Notes: a model not told the origin generated them from the letters alone. 56,642 bases of DNA from Desulfobacteraceae bacterium UBA2174 (GCA_002327445.1 DCWA01000032.1:136226-192867), one strand, 5' to 3'; positions 17,659-26,664 are shown, numbered from the stretch's first letter. Numbers and translations: made by a program.

Positions 17659-18662
17659 AAACGAAGCAAACCGCCAAAGCCAAGGCAGCGGCGCCGGACC
17701 GCGCCCATGCCCTCCATCTGTTGCGCGCCATGACCCGCATCCGCCGCCTGGAGGAAAAGTGCGCCGAGCTCTACAGCGCCATGAAGATCCGCGGGTTCCT
17801 CCACCTCTACGACGGAGAGGAGGCGGTGGCGGTGGGCGTGTTGCAGGCCCTCGAACCGGAAGACGCCGTGGTGGCTACCTACCGCGAGCACGCCCATGCG
17901 CTGGTCCGGGGGGTGCCGCCGGGATCGATCCTGGCGGAGATGTACGGCAAACAGGAAGGGTGCAGCCGCGGGCGGGGGGGCTCGATGCACCTTTTCGATG
18001 CCAAGACGAGATTCTATGGCGGCAACGCCATCGTCGGCGGCGGTCTACCCATCGCCGTCGGCCTGGCCCTGGCGGACAAGATGCAGGGGCGCCAGCGGGT
18101 CACCTGCTGCTTCTTCGGCGAGGGCGCCGTGGCCGAGGGGGAATTCCACGAAAGCCTCAACCTGGCGGTCCTGTGGGGGGTGCCGGTGCTCTTCGTTTGC
18201 GAAAACAACCTCTACGCCATGGGCACGGCGATCCAATTCGAGCATGCGGTCACGGATATCGCCCGCAAGGCCGCCTGCTACAACCTGCCCTCGGCGCCGG
18301 TGGACGGGATGGACGTGCTGGCCGTCGAGGCGGCGGCCAGGGAGGCGGCCGCCGCGATCCGCGCCGGCGGCGGGCCGCGATTTCTCGAATGCCGCACCTA
18401 CCGTTTCCGCGCCCATTCCATGTATGACGCGGAGCTGTATCGCTCCAAGGACGAAGTGCGGCAGTGGAAAAAACGCTGCCCCATCGCGACTTTCACCCAA
18501 AGGATGAAACGGCGCGGGGTGCTGGCGGACGCCGACGTGAAGGCCATCGAGGCCGATGCGGCCCGGGAAATCGAGGAGGCTGTCGCCTTCGCCGAGGCCT
18601 GCACCTGGGAGCCGCCGGAAGATGCGACCCGCTTCGTCTATTCGGAAGGGAGGATGCCATGA
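17655..18662 (+). CDS. 2-oxo acid dehydrogenase E1 alpha subunit (PdhA/AcoA type)
   Basis: 335 residues; the thiamine-diphosphate-binding half of the E1 alpha2-beta2 component that decarboxylates pyruvate, acetoin or another oxo-acid. The ThDP/Mg motif runs from G155 (GEGAVAEGEF) to N184-N185 (ENN). GRGGSMHLFD and YRFRAHSMYD are typical of PdhA and AcoA; acetoin and pyruvate types cannot be told apart by eye. It starts within the acsA stop (ATGA) and ends within the E1 beta start, so translation is coupled on both sides. Confidence 0.92.
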   Translation: MKTKQTAKAKAAAPDRAHALHLLRAMTRIRRLEEKCAELYSAMKIRGFLHLYDGEEAVAVGVLQALEPEDAVVATYREHAHALVRGVPPGSILAEMYGKQEGCSRGRGGSMHLFDAKTRFYGGNAIVGGGLPIAVGLALADKMQGRQRVTCCFFGEGAVAEGEFHESLNLAVLWGVPVLFVCENNLYAMGTAIQFEHAVTDIARKAACYNLPSAPVDGMDVLAVEAAAREAAAAIRAGGGPRFLECRTYRFRAHSMYDAELYRSKDEVRQWKKRCPIATFTQRMKRRGVLADADVKAIEADAAREIEEAVAFAEACTWEPPEDATRFVYSEGRMP

Positions 18663-19663
18663 CCGGCACCGAGATCGGGCTGCGGACCCTCACCTACCGG
18701 GATGCGGTGCGCGAAGCCATCCGCGAGGCCCTGCAAAAGGACGAACGGGATTTTCTCATGGGAGAGGATGTCGGGCATTACGGCGGATGTTTCGCGGTGA
18801 GCAAGGGGCTTCTGGAAGAATTCGGCCCGGAACGGATCCGGGACACCCCGCTGTCGGAATCCGGGTTCGTCGGCGCGGGCATCGGGGCGGCCCTGGGCGG
18901 GATGCGCCCCATCGTGGAGGTGATGACGGTCAACTTCAGCATGCTGGCAGCCGACCAGATCATCAACAACGCCTCGGTCTACCTGTACATGTCGGGCGGC
19001 CAGTTCAACGTCCCCCTCGTCATCCGCATGGCCACCGGCGGGGGCCGGCAGTTGGCGGCCCAGCATTCGCGCTGCCTCGAGGGCTGGTACGCCCACATTC
19101 CCGGCATCAAGATCCTCAGCCCCGCCACCATCGAGGACGCCCGGGGGATGCTCTGGACCGCCTTGGAGGACCCGGACCCGGTGCTGATCTTCGAAAACAG
19201 CGGGTTGTACAACATGGAGGGGACCCTGGCCGCCGACGCCGGTCCGGTGGACATCCACCGGGCCAGGGTACGCCGCGCCGGCCGGGACGTGAGCATCATC
19301 ACTTACTCGGCCGGCCTCTTCAAGTCCCTGGAAGCGGCCCAGATCCTCGCGGCGGAGGGCATCGAGGCGGAGGTGATCGACCTGCGCACCCTGCGCCCCT
19401 TGGATGAGGGGACGTTTCTGGATTCGGTGGCCAGGACCCACCGGGCGTTGATCGTGGACGAGGGATGGCGCAGCGGCGGGATTTCGGCCGAAATCGCCTC
19501 TCGGATCATGGAAGGGGCCTTCTATGAACTGGATGCGCCCGTAGCGCGCCTGTGCAGCCTGGAGGCGCCCATGCCCTACGCCAAGCACATGGAAACGGCG
19601 GTGATGCCGCAGGCCGATCGGATCGTGGATCTCGCAAGAAGGATGGTGGGCGCCCATGGCTGA
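18659..19663 (+). CDS. 2-oxo acid dehydrogenase E1 beta subunit
   Basis: 334 residues, the partner of the preceding E1 alpha. Typical blocks: RDAVREAIREAL..., FLMGEDVGHYGG, RIRDTPLSESGFVGAGIGAA, and the C-terminal transketolase domain with VIDLRTLRPLD and VDEGWRSGG. The start is ATG 18659, overlapping the E1 alpha TGA by one ATGA; a longer frame back to 18464 is a shadow. It overlaps the E2 gene by 8 bases. Confidence 0.93.
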   Translation: MTGTEIGLRTLTYRDAVREAIREALQKDERDFLMGEDVGHYGGCFAVSKGLLEEFGPERIRDTPLSESGFVGAGIGAALGGMRPIVEVMTVNFSMLAADQIINNASVYLYMSGGQFNVPLVIRMATGGGRQLAAQHSRCLEGWYAHIPGIKILSPATIEDARGMLWTALEDPDPVLIFENSGLYNMEGTLAADAGPVDIHRARVRRAGRDVSIITYSAGLFKSLEAAQILAAEGIEAEVIDLRTLRPLDEGTFLDSVARTHRALIVDEGWRSGGISAEIASRIMEGAFYELDAPVARLCSLEAPMPYAKHMETAVMPQADRIVDLARRMVGAHG

Positions 19664-20861
19664 ATTTCGCATGCCCAGTCTGGGCTCGGATATGGAAGCC
19701 GGAACCCTGATCGAATGGCGGGTCAAGCCTGGCGACCGCGTACAGCGCAGGGATGTCATCGCCGTGGTGGAGACGGAGAAGGCCGCCATCGAGATCGAGG
19801 TCTACGAAGACGGCATCGTCGAAGCGCTGCTCGTCCAGCCGGGGCGGAAGGTGGCCGTGGGGACGGTGATGGCGATCATCCGCACCGAGGCCGCCACCGA
19901 ACCCCCGGTCGCCTTCGAGCCGTCTTCCCGCCCGGAACCAGTGAAAAAGGCGGCGCCCGAAAAAAAAGCGGCGCCGGAACCGCCCACGATCCAGGCGCCA
20001 CCCGAGGCCCCTCGGATCAAGGCGTCTCCGTATGCCCGCCGGCTGGCCGCCGAACGCGGGGTCGATTTGCGCCGTGTGGAAGGAACCGGGCCGGCGGGCG
20101 CCATCGGCGCGGCGGACGTCCAACGCACGGCATCGCCGACAACACCGGAGGCAAAGCCGGCTCCACCGCCACCGGCGGGAAAGCCGGCCAGTGATTCGCG
20201 GGCCGCCATGCGCCGGGCCATTGCCGCCGCCATGGCCCGCTCGAAACGGGAAATCCCCCACTACTATCTCCAGACGCGGATCGACATGCGCCGCACCCTG
20301 GACTGGCTGGCGGCGGAAAACCTCAGGCGCCCGATCCAGGAGCGCATCCTGCCCGTCGTTCCCCTGATCCGGGCCGTGGTCCTGGCCCTGGGGGAAGTGC
20401 CGGAGCTCAACGGTTTCTGGATCGACGGGAGCCATCGCATCGCCGAGGCGATCCATCTCGGCTTTGTCATCAACCTGCGCCAGGGGGGATTGATCGCCCC
20501 GGCGCTGCTCAACGCGGAGGAAAAGCGGCTGGACGAGCTGATGGCCGACCTGCGGGACCTGATCACCCGTGCCCGTTCCGGGGGTCTGCGCAGCTCCGAG
20601 ATGACCGATGCCACCATCACCGTCACCAGCCTGGGCGACCTGGGGGTGGAGACGGTCTTCGGCATCATCTACCCGCCCCAGGTGGCCTTGGTGGGATTCG
20701 GCAAGATCATCGATCAGCCGTGGTGCGAAAACGGCATGATCGGAGTCCGGCCGATCCTCACGGCAACCCTTTCGGCGGATCACCGGGCCACCGACGGCCA
20801 TCGCGGCGGCCTGTTTCTCGACGCCCTGGGGCGCCGCCTTCAGGAGCCTTCGAAGTTATGA
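19656..20861 (+). CDS. 2-oxo acid dehydrogenase E2 (dihydrolipoamide acyltransferase)
   Basis: 401 residues. An N-terminal lipoyl domain (residues 1-76) has the lipoylated K42 in VETEKAAIE; a Pro/Ala/Lys-rich linker follows; a peripheral-subunit-binding domain spans ~118-155 (ASPYARRLAAERGVDLRRVEG); the catalytic domain (~175-401) ends with LSADHRATDG, carrying catalytic H376 and D380. It transfers the acyl group from lipoamide to CoA, or conceivably to a pantetheine arm. It overlaps E1 beta and is coupled by ATGA to an acyl carrier protein gene. No lipoamide dehydrogenase (E3) gene occurs in the window. Confidence 0.93.
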   Translation: MAEFRMPSLGSDMEAGTLIEWRVKPGDRVQRRDVIAVVETEKAAIEIEVYEDGIVEALLVQPGRKVAVGTVMAIIRTEAATEPPVAFEPSSRPEPVKKAAPEKKAAPEPPTIQAPPEAPRIKASPYARRLAAERGVDLRRVEGTGPAGAIGAADVQRTASPTTPEAKPAPPPPAGKPASDSRAAMRRAIAAAMARSKREIPHYYLQTRIDMRRTLDWLAAENLRRPIQERILPVVPLIRAVVLALGEVPELNGFWIDGSHRIAEAIHLGFVINLRQGGLIAPALLNAEEKRLDELMADLRDLITRARSGGLRSSEMTDATITVTSLGDLGVETVFGIIYPPQVALVGFGKIIDQPWCENGMIGVRPILTATLSADHRATDGHRGGLFLDALGRRLQEPSKL

Positions 20862-21103
20862 ACAGCGATGACATCAGAACGGTCGTCTTCGAAATTCTCC
20901 GGCGCATCGCTCCCGAGTCGGACCCGAGCGCGCTGGACCCGAACGAGAACATCCGGCAGGCGCTGGACATCGACTCCTTCGACGCCTTGAATTTCTTTGT
21001 CCGTGTCAACGAACAGTTCGGCATCAGCGTGCCCGAGTCGGATTACGGCGGGCTCAACACCGTTTCGGAAATCGTCGGCTACCTCTCCGCCCGCCTGGGC
21101 TGA
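20858..21103 (+). CDS. Acyl carrier protein-like protein (second copy), coupled to E2
   Basis: 81 residues, acyl-carrier fold, phosphopantetheine Ser in DIDSFDALNF. The ATG lies within the E2 stop (ATGA, 20858-20861). Similar in layout to the carrier at 8917. Direct coupling to an E2 acyltransferase suggests it takes or carries the acyl product of this complex, which is inference. The frame runs upstream to 20720 only as a shadow of E2. Confidence 0.9.
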   Translation: MNSDDIRTVVFEILRRIAPESDPSALDPNENIRQALDIDSFDALNFFVRVNEQFGISVPESDYGGLNTVSEIVGYLSARLG

Positions 21104-21174
21104 TCCGACCTTTGCCCGGCAGAGCGCCGTCTGTCGCCACTCAACGCACCCGAGCCCCACGGGAGGTGCCCGCG

Positions 21175-21540
21175 ATGAAGGATGACTATCCCCGGTACTA
21201 CGAGAAGCTGCGCCAACTGGCCGCCAGACTGGCCCGGGACCTGCGCGGCCCCATGTCGGCCTTCGCCCGGCTCAACGGCGCCACCACCGCGCCCGGGGCG
21301 CTGGATGCCAAGACGAAACAGCTCCTCGCCTTGGGGATTGCGATCTCGACACAGTGCCAAGGCTGCATCGCCTACCATGTCCACGATGCCATGCGGGCCG
21401 GCGCCAGCCGGGATGAAATCCTGGAAACGATGGGCGTCTGCATCCTGATGGGGGGCGGCCCGGCGGTGATCCAGGCCTGCGAGGCCCTGGAGGCGATGGA
21501 TCAATTCGCAGCGGCCGGAAAAGGGGGGAAGTCGGCGTGA
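21175..21540 (+). CDS. Carboxymuconolactone decarboxylase/AhpD-family protein
   Basis: 121 residues, a small helical protein of the CMD/AhpD family. C61-x2-C64-x3-H68 (CQGCIAYH) is the redox motif of AhpD-type alkylhydroperoxidases. In Mycobacterium tuberculosis AhpD takes electrons from dihydrolipoamide on an E2 protein, so its place right behind an E1-E2-carrier operon that lacks E3 is suggestive. GGGAGG (21161-21166) precedes ATG 21175. It lies 71 bases after the carrier gene and is probably the last gene of the operon. Confidence 0.88.
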   Translation: MKDDYPRYYEKLRQLAARLARDLRGPMSAFARLNGATTAPGALDAKTKQLLALGIAISTQCQGCIAYHVHDAMRAGASRDEILETMGVCILMGGGPAVIQACEALEAMDQFAAAGKGGKSA

Positions 21541-21585
21541 GGGGGGTCTGAGGAAGGGTTCCAGGTTCAGGGCGCCTGCGCGGCG

Positions 21586-21906
21586 TTCAAAAAAGATTGA
21601 ACCGCCAAGAACGTCAAGGACGCGAAGAAAAATAAAATGCACCACAGAGACACAGAGGACACAGAGAAAAACGGGTTTGTTGGCCTTCGGCCAAAAAAGT
21701 GAGCAGTTCTCTGTGATCTCTGTGCCTCTAACGAGCGATAGCGAGTGGGTGGTGAAAAAGCCGTTCTGCGGGGTTCAAAGTTCAGAATTCCGGATTCAAG
21801 GCTTCAAACGACTCATTCAAATCACCGGAGCGAAGCGACTCCACAACTTTAGGCATTTTAGTCACTTGTCACTTTAGGCACTTCATTCATTTTAGTCATT
21901 TTAGTC
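21586..21906 (+). repeat. Long dispersed intergenic repeat, copy 1
   Basis: About 320 bases matching 25330-25606 with high identity in the same orientation. Recognisable parts: AAAAGATTGAACCGCCAAGA, CTCTGTGATCTCTGTGCCTC, GCGATAGCGAGTGGGTGGTG, and TTTAGTCA repeats at the right end. Copy 1 has an extra CACAGAG-rich stretch near 21640-21670. It fills most of the 433-base gap before the Lon-like gene. Short open frames inside it are repeat artefacts. Confidence 0.85.
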
Positions 21907-21973
21907 CCTGCTTCCTGCCCGCGCGGGAACGACGGGCGGCGGAACCCGCACCAAGATGGGAGGGAGAAACCTT

Positions 21974-24448
21974 ATGACCGTGCAACGATTGCCCGCGGCG
22001 GCGGCTTACCATGCCTGCGACATCGACGCTTTTTCCTTCGAGACGACATCGGAAATCGAGCCGCTGGACGCCCTCAGCAAGGCCCTGGGCCAGCCGCGAG
22101 CGGTGGACTCGCTGCACTTCGGCACCGGGATGCGGCGGACCGGATTCAATATCTTCGTCCTCGGCCCCTCCGGAACGGGCCGGCACAGCATGGTCCGGCA
22201 GATTCTGGACCAGCAGGCGAAAGAGGCCTCCGCGCCGTCGGACTGGTGCTACGTGAACAACTTCGAGAATCCGGCCCGCCCCAAGGCCCTGGAACTGCCC
22301 GCCGGGCAGGGCAAGGCGATTGCCGCGGACATGGAAAAGATGATTCTCGAGGCCCGCAACGCCCTCCGGGCTTCATTCGAAAGCGAGGCCTACCAGAACC
22401 GGATTCAATCCGTTCAGCAGGAGTTCAAGGAGCAGCAGCAAGAGGCCTTCAAGGAAGTGAGCGAAAAGGCCAAGGCCAAACAACTCGTTCTGATCCGGAC
22501 CCCCCAAGGGCTGGCCGTGGTGCCGATGAAGCCGGACGGCGAGGTGATGCCCCCGGACGAGTTTCAGCAACTGCCGGAGGCCCAGCGGAAGGAGATCGAA
22601 AAGAAGATCGAGGTGATCGAGGAGGAATCCCGCCGGGTCTTCCAGAAAATTCCCCAGTGGCAGAAGGAGATCGGCGAAAAGCTGGAAGCCCTCAACATCG
22701 ATGTCGCCAAGTACGCCATCTCCCCCCTCATCGACGTAATGCGGGGAAAATACGGCCGGAACGAAAAGATCGCCGCGCACCTGGACGCCGTCGAAAAGGA
22801 TATTCTGGCCAACCTGCCGGCCATCATGACCGGCGGCGAATCGGGCGGCGGGCCCCAGGCACCGGGAGGGCCGGCGCCGAAGCAGGGAATCCTCGGAGCG
22901 GATGCCGCGGACATGGCCACGCCGGCCATGCGGCGCTACCGGGTCAACACCGTGGTGGACCACGGCCAGCAGGCCGGCGCCCCGGTGGTCTTCGAGGACA
23001 ATCCCACCTATGCCAATCTAGTGGGCAAGGTGGAGCACATGTCCCAGATGGGGTTTCTCGTCACGGATTTCAACCTGATCAAATCCGGCGCCCTGCATCG
23101 GGCCAACGGCGGCGCCCTCATCCTGGACGCGCGCAAGGTCCTCACCCACCCTGGGGCTTGGGAGGGGCTGAAACGCGCCCTGAAATCCGGACAGATCAAG
23201 ATCGAGTCGCTGGCGGAGATGTTCAGCCTGCTCAGCACCGTGATGCTCGAACCGGAACCGATTCCCCTGGACGTCAAGGTGGTGATGATTGGCAGCGCCT
23301 ACATCTTCTACCTGTTGCAGCACTACGACCCGGAATTTGAGCAACTGTTCAAGATCGCGGCTGATTTCGACGTGGAGATGCCGCGGGACACCGACAGCGA
23401 GAGACTGTACGCCCGGCTGCTGCGCACCGTCATCGAGAGGGAGAAGCTCCTCCATTTCGATCGCGGGGCGGTGGGGCGGATCATCGAGGAGAGCAGCCGC
23501 ATGGCGGGCGACGCCGAACGCCTCACCACCAAGATCCGGGACATCAGCGATCTGATGGTGGAAGCCGACGACCGGGCCCGCAAGGGCGGCAAGGCGGCGG
23601 TGGACAAAACCGATGTCCAGAACGCCGTGGACGCCCGCGCCTTCCGCTCGGACCGGATCCGGCAACGGATCCAGGAACAGATCCGGCGCGGCATCCTGCT
23701 CATCGACGCCCGGGGCGCGGTGGCCGGACAAGTCAACGGCCTGGCGGTGATCCAGCTCGGCAGCTTCATGTTCGGCTGGCCCCACCGCATCACCGCGCGC
23801 GTCCAGATGGGCAAGGGGGAGCTGATCGACATCGAGCGGGAAGCGAACCTCGGCGGCCCCTTGCACTCCAAGGGCGTCATGATCCTCTCCGGCTTTCTCG
23901 GCGCGCGCTACGCCCGGGAGCGTCCGCTCGCCCTGAAGGCATCGCTGGTCTTCGAGCAGTCCTACGGCACGGTGGAAGGCGACAGCGCCTCTTCCACCGA
24001 GCTCTACGCCCTCCTGTCAGCCATTTCCGGCGTTCCCGTCAAACAGGGTCTCGCCGTGACGGGGTCGGTGAACCAATTCGGGCAGATTCAGGCCATCGGC
24101 GGGGTCAATGAAAAAATCGAGGGGTTTTTCGACGTCTGCCGCAACAAGGGACTCGACGGCGAGCAGGGCGTGCTGATTCCCGAGGCCAACGTCAAACACC
24201 TCATGCTCAGGGCGGATGTGGTGGCGGCGATCCGGGAGGAGCGCTTTCATGTGTTTCCGGTGGCAACGGTGGATCAGGGAATCGAACTGCTCACCGGAAT
24301 GCCCGCCGGCGAACCGGATGCCGACCATCGCTATCCGGAGGATAGCGTCAACGGCAAGGTCCAGCGCAGACTGGAGGAAATGGCCGAAAAAATGGTCAAG
24401 TTTTCCCAGATCGGCCGCCAGGGAGGTCCAAGTGAATCCGGACAATAG
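21974..24448 (+). CDS. Lon-like ATP-dependent protease (S16, AAA_32/LonB-like)
   Basis: 824 residues. The N-terminal half has a P-loop FVLGPSGTGRHSMV in which the usual Lys is Arg, followed by a long helical/coiled insertion (~residues 110-260, rich in Glu, Lys and Gln), then a second AAA part (GGALILDARKVL, Walker B-like). The C-terminal S16 protease domain has the Ser-Lys dyad: S671 in EGDSASS and K714 in GGVNEKIEGFF. It degrades damaged or regulatory proteins in the cytoplasm. The start is ATG 21974, 7 bases after GGGAGGGAG. It overlaps the downstream usp by 17 bases. Confidence 0.92.
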   Translation: MTVQRLPAAAAYHACDIDAFSFETTSEIEPLDALSKALGQPRAVDSLHFGTGMRRTGFNIFVLGPSGTGRHSMVRQILDQQAKEASAPSDWCYVNNFENPARPKALELPAGQGKAIAADMEKMILEARNALRASFESEAYQNRIQSVQQEFKEQQQEAFKEVSEKAKAKQLVLIRTPQGLAVVPMKPDGEVMPPDEFQQLPEAQRKEIEKKIEVIEEESRRVFQKIPQWQKEIGEKLEALNIDVAKYAISPLIDVMRGKYGRNEKIAAHLDAVEKDILANLPAIMTGGESGGGPQAPGGPAPKQGILGADAADMATPAMRRYRVNTVVDHGQQAGAPVVFEDNPTYANLVGKVEHMSQMGFLVTDFNLIKSGALHRANGGALILDARKVLTHPGAWEGLKRALKSGQIKIESLAEMFSLLSTVMLEPEPIPLDVKVVMIGSAYIFYLLQHYDPEFEQLFKIAADFDVEMPRDTDSERLYARLLRTVIEREKLLHFDRGAVGRIIEESSRMAGDAERLTTKIRDISDLMVEADDRARKGGKAAVDKTDVQNAVDARAFRSDRIRQRIQEQIRRGILLIDARGAVAGQVNGLAVIQLGSFMFGWPHRITARVQMGKGELIDIEREANLGGPLHSKGVMILSGFLGARYARERPLALKASLVFEQSYGTVEGDSASSTELYALLSAISGVPVKQGLAVTGSVNQFGQIQAIGGVNEKIEGFFDVCRNKGLDGEQGVLIPEANVKHLMLRADVVAAIREERFHVFPVATVDQGIELLTGMPAGEPDADHRYPEDSVNGKVQRRLEEMAEKMVKFSQIGRQGGPSESGQ

Positions 24449-25289
24449 CACCGTCAGCCTGAGGCGGATCCTGGTGCCTCTGGACGCCTCGGCCCACAGC
24501 CGGGCCGCGCTCGAGGCGGCCATTCAACTGGCCGAGGCCATCGGGGCCGAAATTTCGGGACTTTACGTCGAGGATGCCGATCTGCTGGAGGTGTGCCGCT
24601 ACCCCTTTGCCCGGGAAATCGGCATGTTCCCCGCCGAGTCGCGGCGCCTGGAAAGCGCCGATCTGGAGAGGGATTTCCGCATCCAGGCCGAACGCATCCG
24701 CCGAATGATGGCCCTGCTGACGGAAAACCGGGCCATCCACTGGTCCCTCACCGTGCGCCGGGGACAGGTCGCGAGGGAGATCCTCGCCCTGGCCACGTCG
24801 GCGGACTTGGTGGTGATGGGCCGCCTCGGCTGCTCCATGTCCGGTGGCCGCCTCGGCTCCACGGTGAACCGTTTGATCGAAGCGGGCCGCGGCATGGCTT
24901 TGCTGCTCAAGGAGGGACTGCGCCTGCACGCCCCGGTGATCACGGTGTACACCGGATCGGCGCTATCGAAGCGGGCCGGCGAGATGGCCCGCCGCCTGGC
25001 GCAGGCCGCCGGCGGGACCATGGAAGTGCTGATTCCGGCTTCCGGCGATGCCGAGTTCGAGATTCTGCGCGAGGAGGTCCTGTCCGCCGCGGCAGCCGAT
25101 CCGGACATGGAGGGGATGCGGATTGCCTTCCGCCGCATCCGCACCGATGTGGCCGCCGCGCTGATCAACGTGCTTCGGGCGGAATACCGCCAACCCGTCG
25201 TGCTGCCGGTGGATGCCATCGACGGCGACGCGGAAACGGTCCAGAGCCTGCTGGGCCGCATCGACAACCCGGTGCTGCTGGTTCAATAG
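24432..25289 (+). CDS. Tandem universal stress protein
   Basis: 285 residues. The start is GTG 24432, inside the end of the protease gene and 5 bases after GGGAGG (24421-24426); an in-frame extension back to 24216 is a shadow. The N-terminal Usp domain (~1-160) begins LRRILVPLDASAHSRAAL and holds VMGRLGCSMSGGRLGSTVN, a variant of the ATP signature. The C-terminal ~120 residues look like a degenerate second Usp domain without the signature, ending DNPVLLVQ. Coupling to the Lon-like protease suggests a shared stress function. Confidence 0.85.
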   Translation: MNPDNSTVSLRRILVPLDASAHSRAALEAAIQLAEAIGAEISGLYVEDADLLEVCRYPFAREIGMFPAESRRLESADLERDFRIQAERIRRMMALLTENRAIHWSLTVRRGQVAREILALATSADLVVMGRLGCSMSGGRLGSTVNRLIEAGRGMALLLKEGLRLHAPVITVYTGSALSKRAGEMARRLAQAAGGTMEVLIPASGDAEFEILREEVLSAAAADPDMEGMRIAFRRIRTDVAAALINVLRAEYRQPVVLPVDAIDGDAETVQSLLGRIDNPVLLVQ

Positions 25290-25329
25290 GCGCCAAGGGA
25301 TGACGGGATCGATGAGGGAAGGTTCAAGG

Positions 25330-25606
25330 TTCAAAAAAGATTGAACCGCCAAGAACGCCAAGGACGCGAAGAAAAACGGGATAAGTTGGCCTTCGGCCAA
25401 AAAAGTGGGCAGTTCTCTGTGATCTCTGTGCCTCTAACGAGCGATAGCGAGTGGGTGGTGAAAAAACCGTTCTGCGGGGTTCAAAGTTCAGAATTCCGGC
25501 TTCAAACGACTCATTCAAATCACCGGAGCGCAGCGACGCCACAACTTCAGGCACTTTAGTCACTTGTAACTTTAGTCACTTCATTCATTTTAGTCATTTT
25601 AGTCAT
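25330..25606 (+). repeat. Long dispersed intergenic repeat, copy 2
   Basis: Near-identical to 21586-21906 in direct orientation, lacking the internal CACAGAG stretch. The two copies bracket the Lon-like protease and tandem Usp genes. Confidence 0.85.
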
Positions 25607-25650
25607 TCATAATTTTAGTCATTTTAGTCATTCGTAATTTTACTCCCCCT

Positions 25651-25670
25651 ATTCCTGCCTTCGCAGGAAT
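25651..25670 (+). repeat. REP-like hairpin
   Basis: ATTCCTGC (25651-25658) and GCAGGAAT (25663-25670) form a perfect 8-bp stem around CTTC. This is a motif common in intergenic REP-like repeats; a degenerate relative lies near 21910-21930 beyond copy 1 of the long repeat. Confidence 0.6.
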
Positions 25671-25706
25671 TCGCCATGACGGCAAGACACCGAAAGGAGG
25701 AAAAAA

Positions 25707-26549
25707 ATGAAGATAAAAGGCATGAAATTTCTTCCAGTCGTCGCAGTCGCACTGTTGTTCGCCCTTTTGACCGCAGGCACCGTTTCCGCCGTCGACCTCT
25801 GTGAACTCTACTACGAAAAGCACCCGCTGGATGTTGCCCAACTGGAAAAGATCTGGGGCAAGCCGGTGCTGGTGGAGAAGCTGGACAGCGGGTTGGAGCG
25901 GCACTTCTACGAGGTCACCAGCGCCTATCCCCAGGAATTCCGCTACCGGTATTTCATCATCAAGGACGCGATGGTGATCGGCACCTGCCTCTCGGACAAA
26001 AAGGGCGAAACCACGTCCGAATTCGAATCCGGAAAAACGATCGATCTGTCCAAGAGTCCCAGCGAGGCCTACTATTCAAAGCATTCCCTGAGCCTCGAAG
26101 ACGTCGAAAAAGCATGGGGGAAACCAGCTCATGTCAAGGGGTTTGAAGACGGTTTGGAGACGCGGGTCTACGAAGTCGCCAACCCGTATCCAAGCAGCAT
26201 GAAATACCGCTATTTCCTGTTCAAGGACAAGAAGGTCATCGCCAGCGGCATCACCGACGTCATCGGCACCCAGAAGGAGGCGGACACTTGCCCGCTCACC
26301 GGACCGCCGGTGAGCCACCTCAGCAAGCTTTATTATGAGCGGAACGATTTGATGGTGAACGAACTGGACAGGGTTTGGGGCAAACCGCTGGCCGTGCAAA
26401 AAATCGCCAACGGGATGGAAAACCGGGTCTATGAAATCGCCAATCCCTACCCGGCCAGCATGAAGTACCGCTACTTTCTCTCCAAAAACGGGAAGGTGGT
26501 CGGCAGCGGCATTTCCCAGACACCGGTGTGCGATATCGGCGTTCAATGA
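25707..26549 (+). CDS. Secreted three-repeat protein of unknown function
   Basis: 280 residues with a clear Sec signal peptide (KFLPVVAVALLFALLTAGT, cleavage probably after VSA near residue 28). The mature protein consists of three repeats of about 70 residues, at ~32-100, ~118-190 and ~210-275. Each reads YY...(H/N).L....LE..WGKP..V....GLE.R.YEV.NPYP..MKYRYF, followed by K.K.V..SGI. Repeats 2 and 3 are closest. A few Cys residues are present. It is probably periplasmic. GAAAGGAGG gives a strong ribosome binding site. I do not recognise the family. Confidence 0.8.
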   Translation: MKIKGMKFLPVVAVALLFALLTAGTVSAVDLCELYYEKHPLDVAQLEKIWGKPVLVEKLDSGLERHFYEVTSAYPQEFRYRYFIIKDAMVIGTCLSDKKGETTSEFESGKTIDLSKSPSEAYYSKHSLSLEDVEKAWGKPAHVKGFEDGLETRVYEVANPYPSSMKYRYFLFKDKKVIASGITDVIGTQKEADTCPLTGPPVSHLSKLYYERNDLMVNELDRVWGKPLAVQKIANGMENRVYEIANPYPASMKYRYFLSKNGKVVGSGISQTPVCDIGVQ

Positions 26550-26574
26550 ACCGGTCGAAGGTCGACCTGCCTCG

Positions 26575-26606
26575 GGGCCGGCTTCTCTTCATGCGGAAGC
26601 CGGCCC
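26575..26606. terminator. Strong hairpin between convergent genes
   Basis: GGGCCGGCTTC (26575-26585) pairs perfectly with GAAGCCGGCCC (26596-26606), an 11-bp stem with a 10-base loop, 25 bases after the repeat-protein stop and 58 before the stop of the convergent usp. There is no T-run on either strand, so it is a bidirectional terminator-like or 3'-end structure. Confidence 0.5.
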
Positions 26607-26664
26607 AGGTGTTGTGAACGGTTGATGGTTTGAGCGGATCGATCCGAAGCTTCCAGGTTTCAGG

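Noticed and set aside
21689..21706. TTGGCC-TTC-GGCCAA hairpin followed by A-run as a terminator (also near 25385)
   Set aside because: It is part of a dispersed repeat present at several sites and lacks a T-run on the plus strand.
21677..21877. Short open frame inside the long repeat, with a near copy at 25341-25559
   Set aside because: Both are translations of the same non-coding repeat; no ribosome binding site and no domain.
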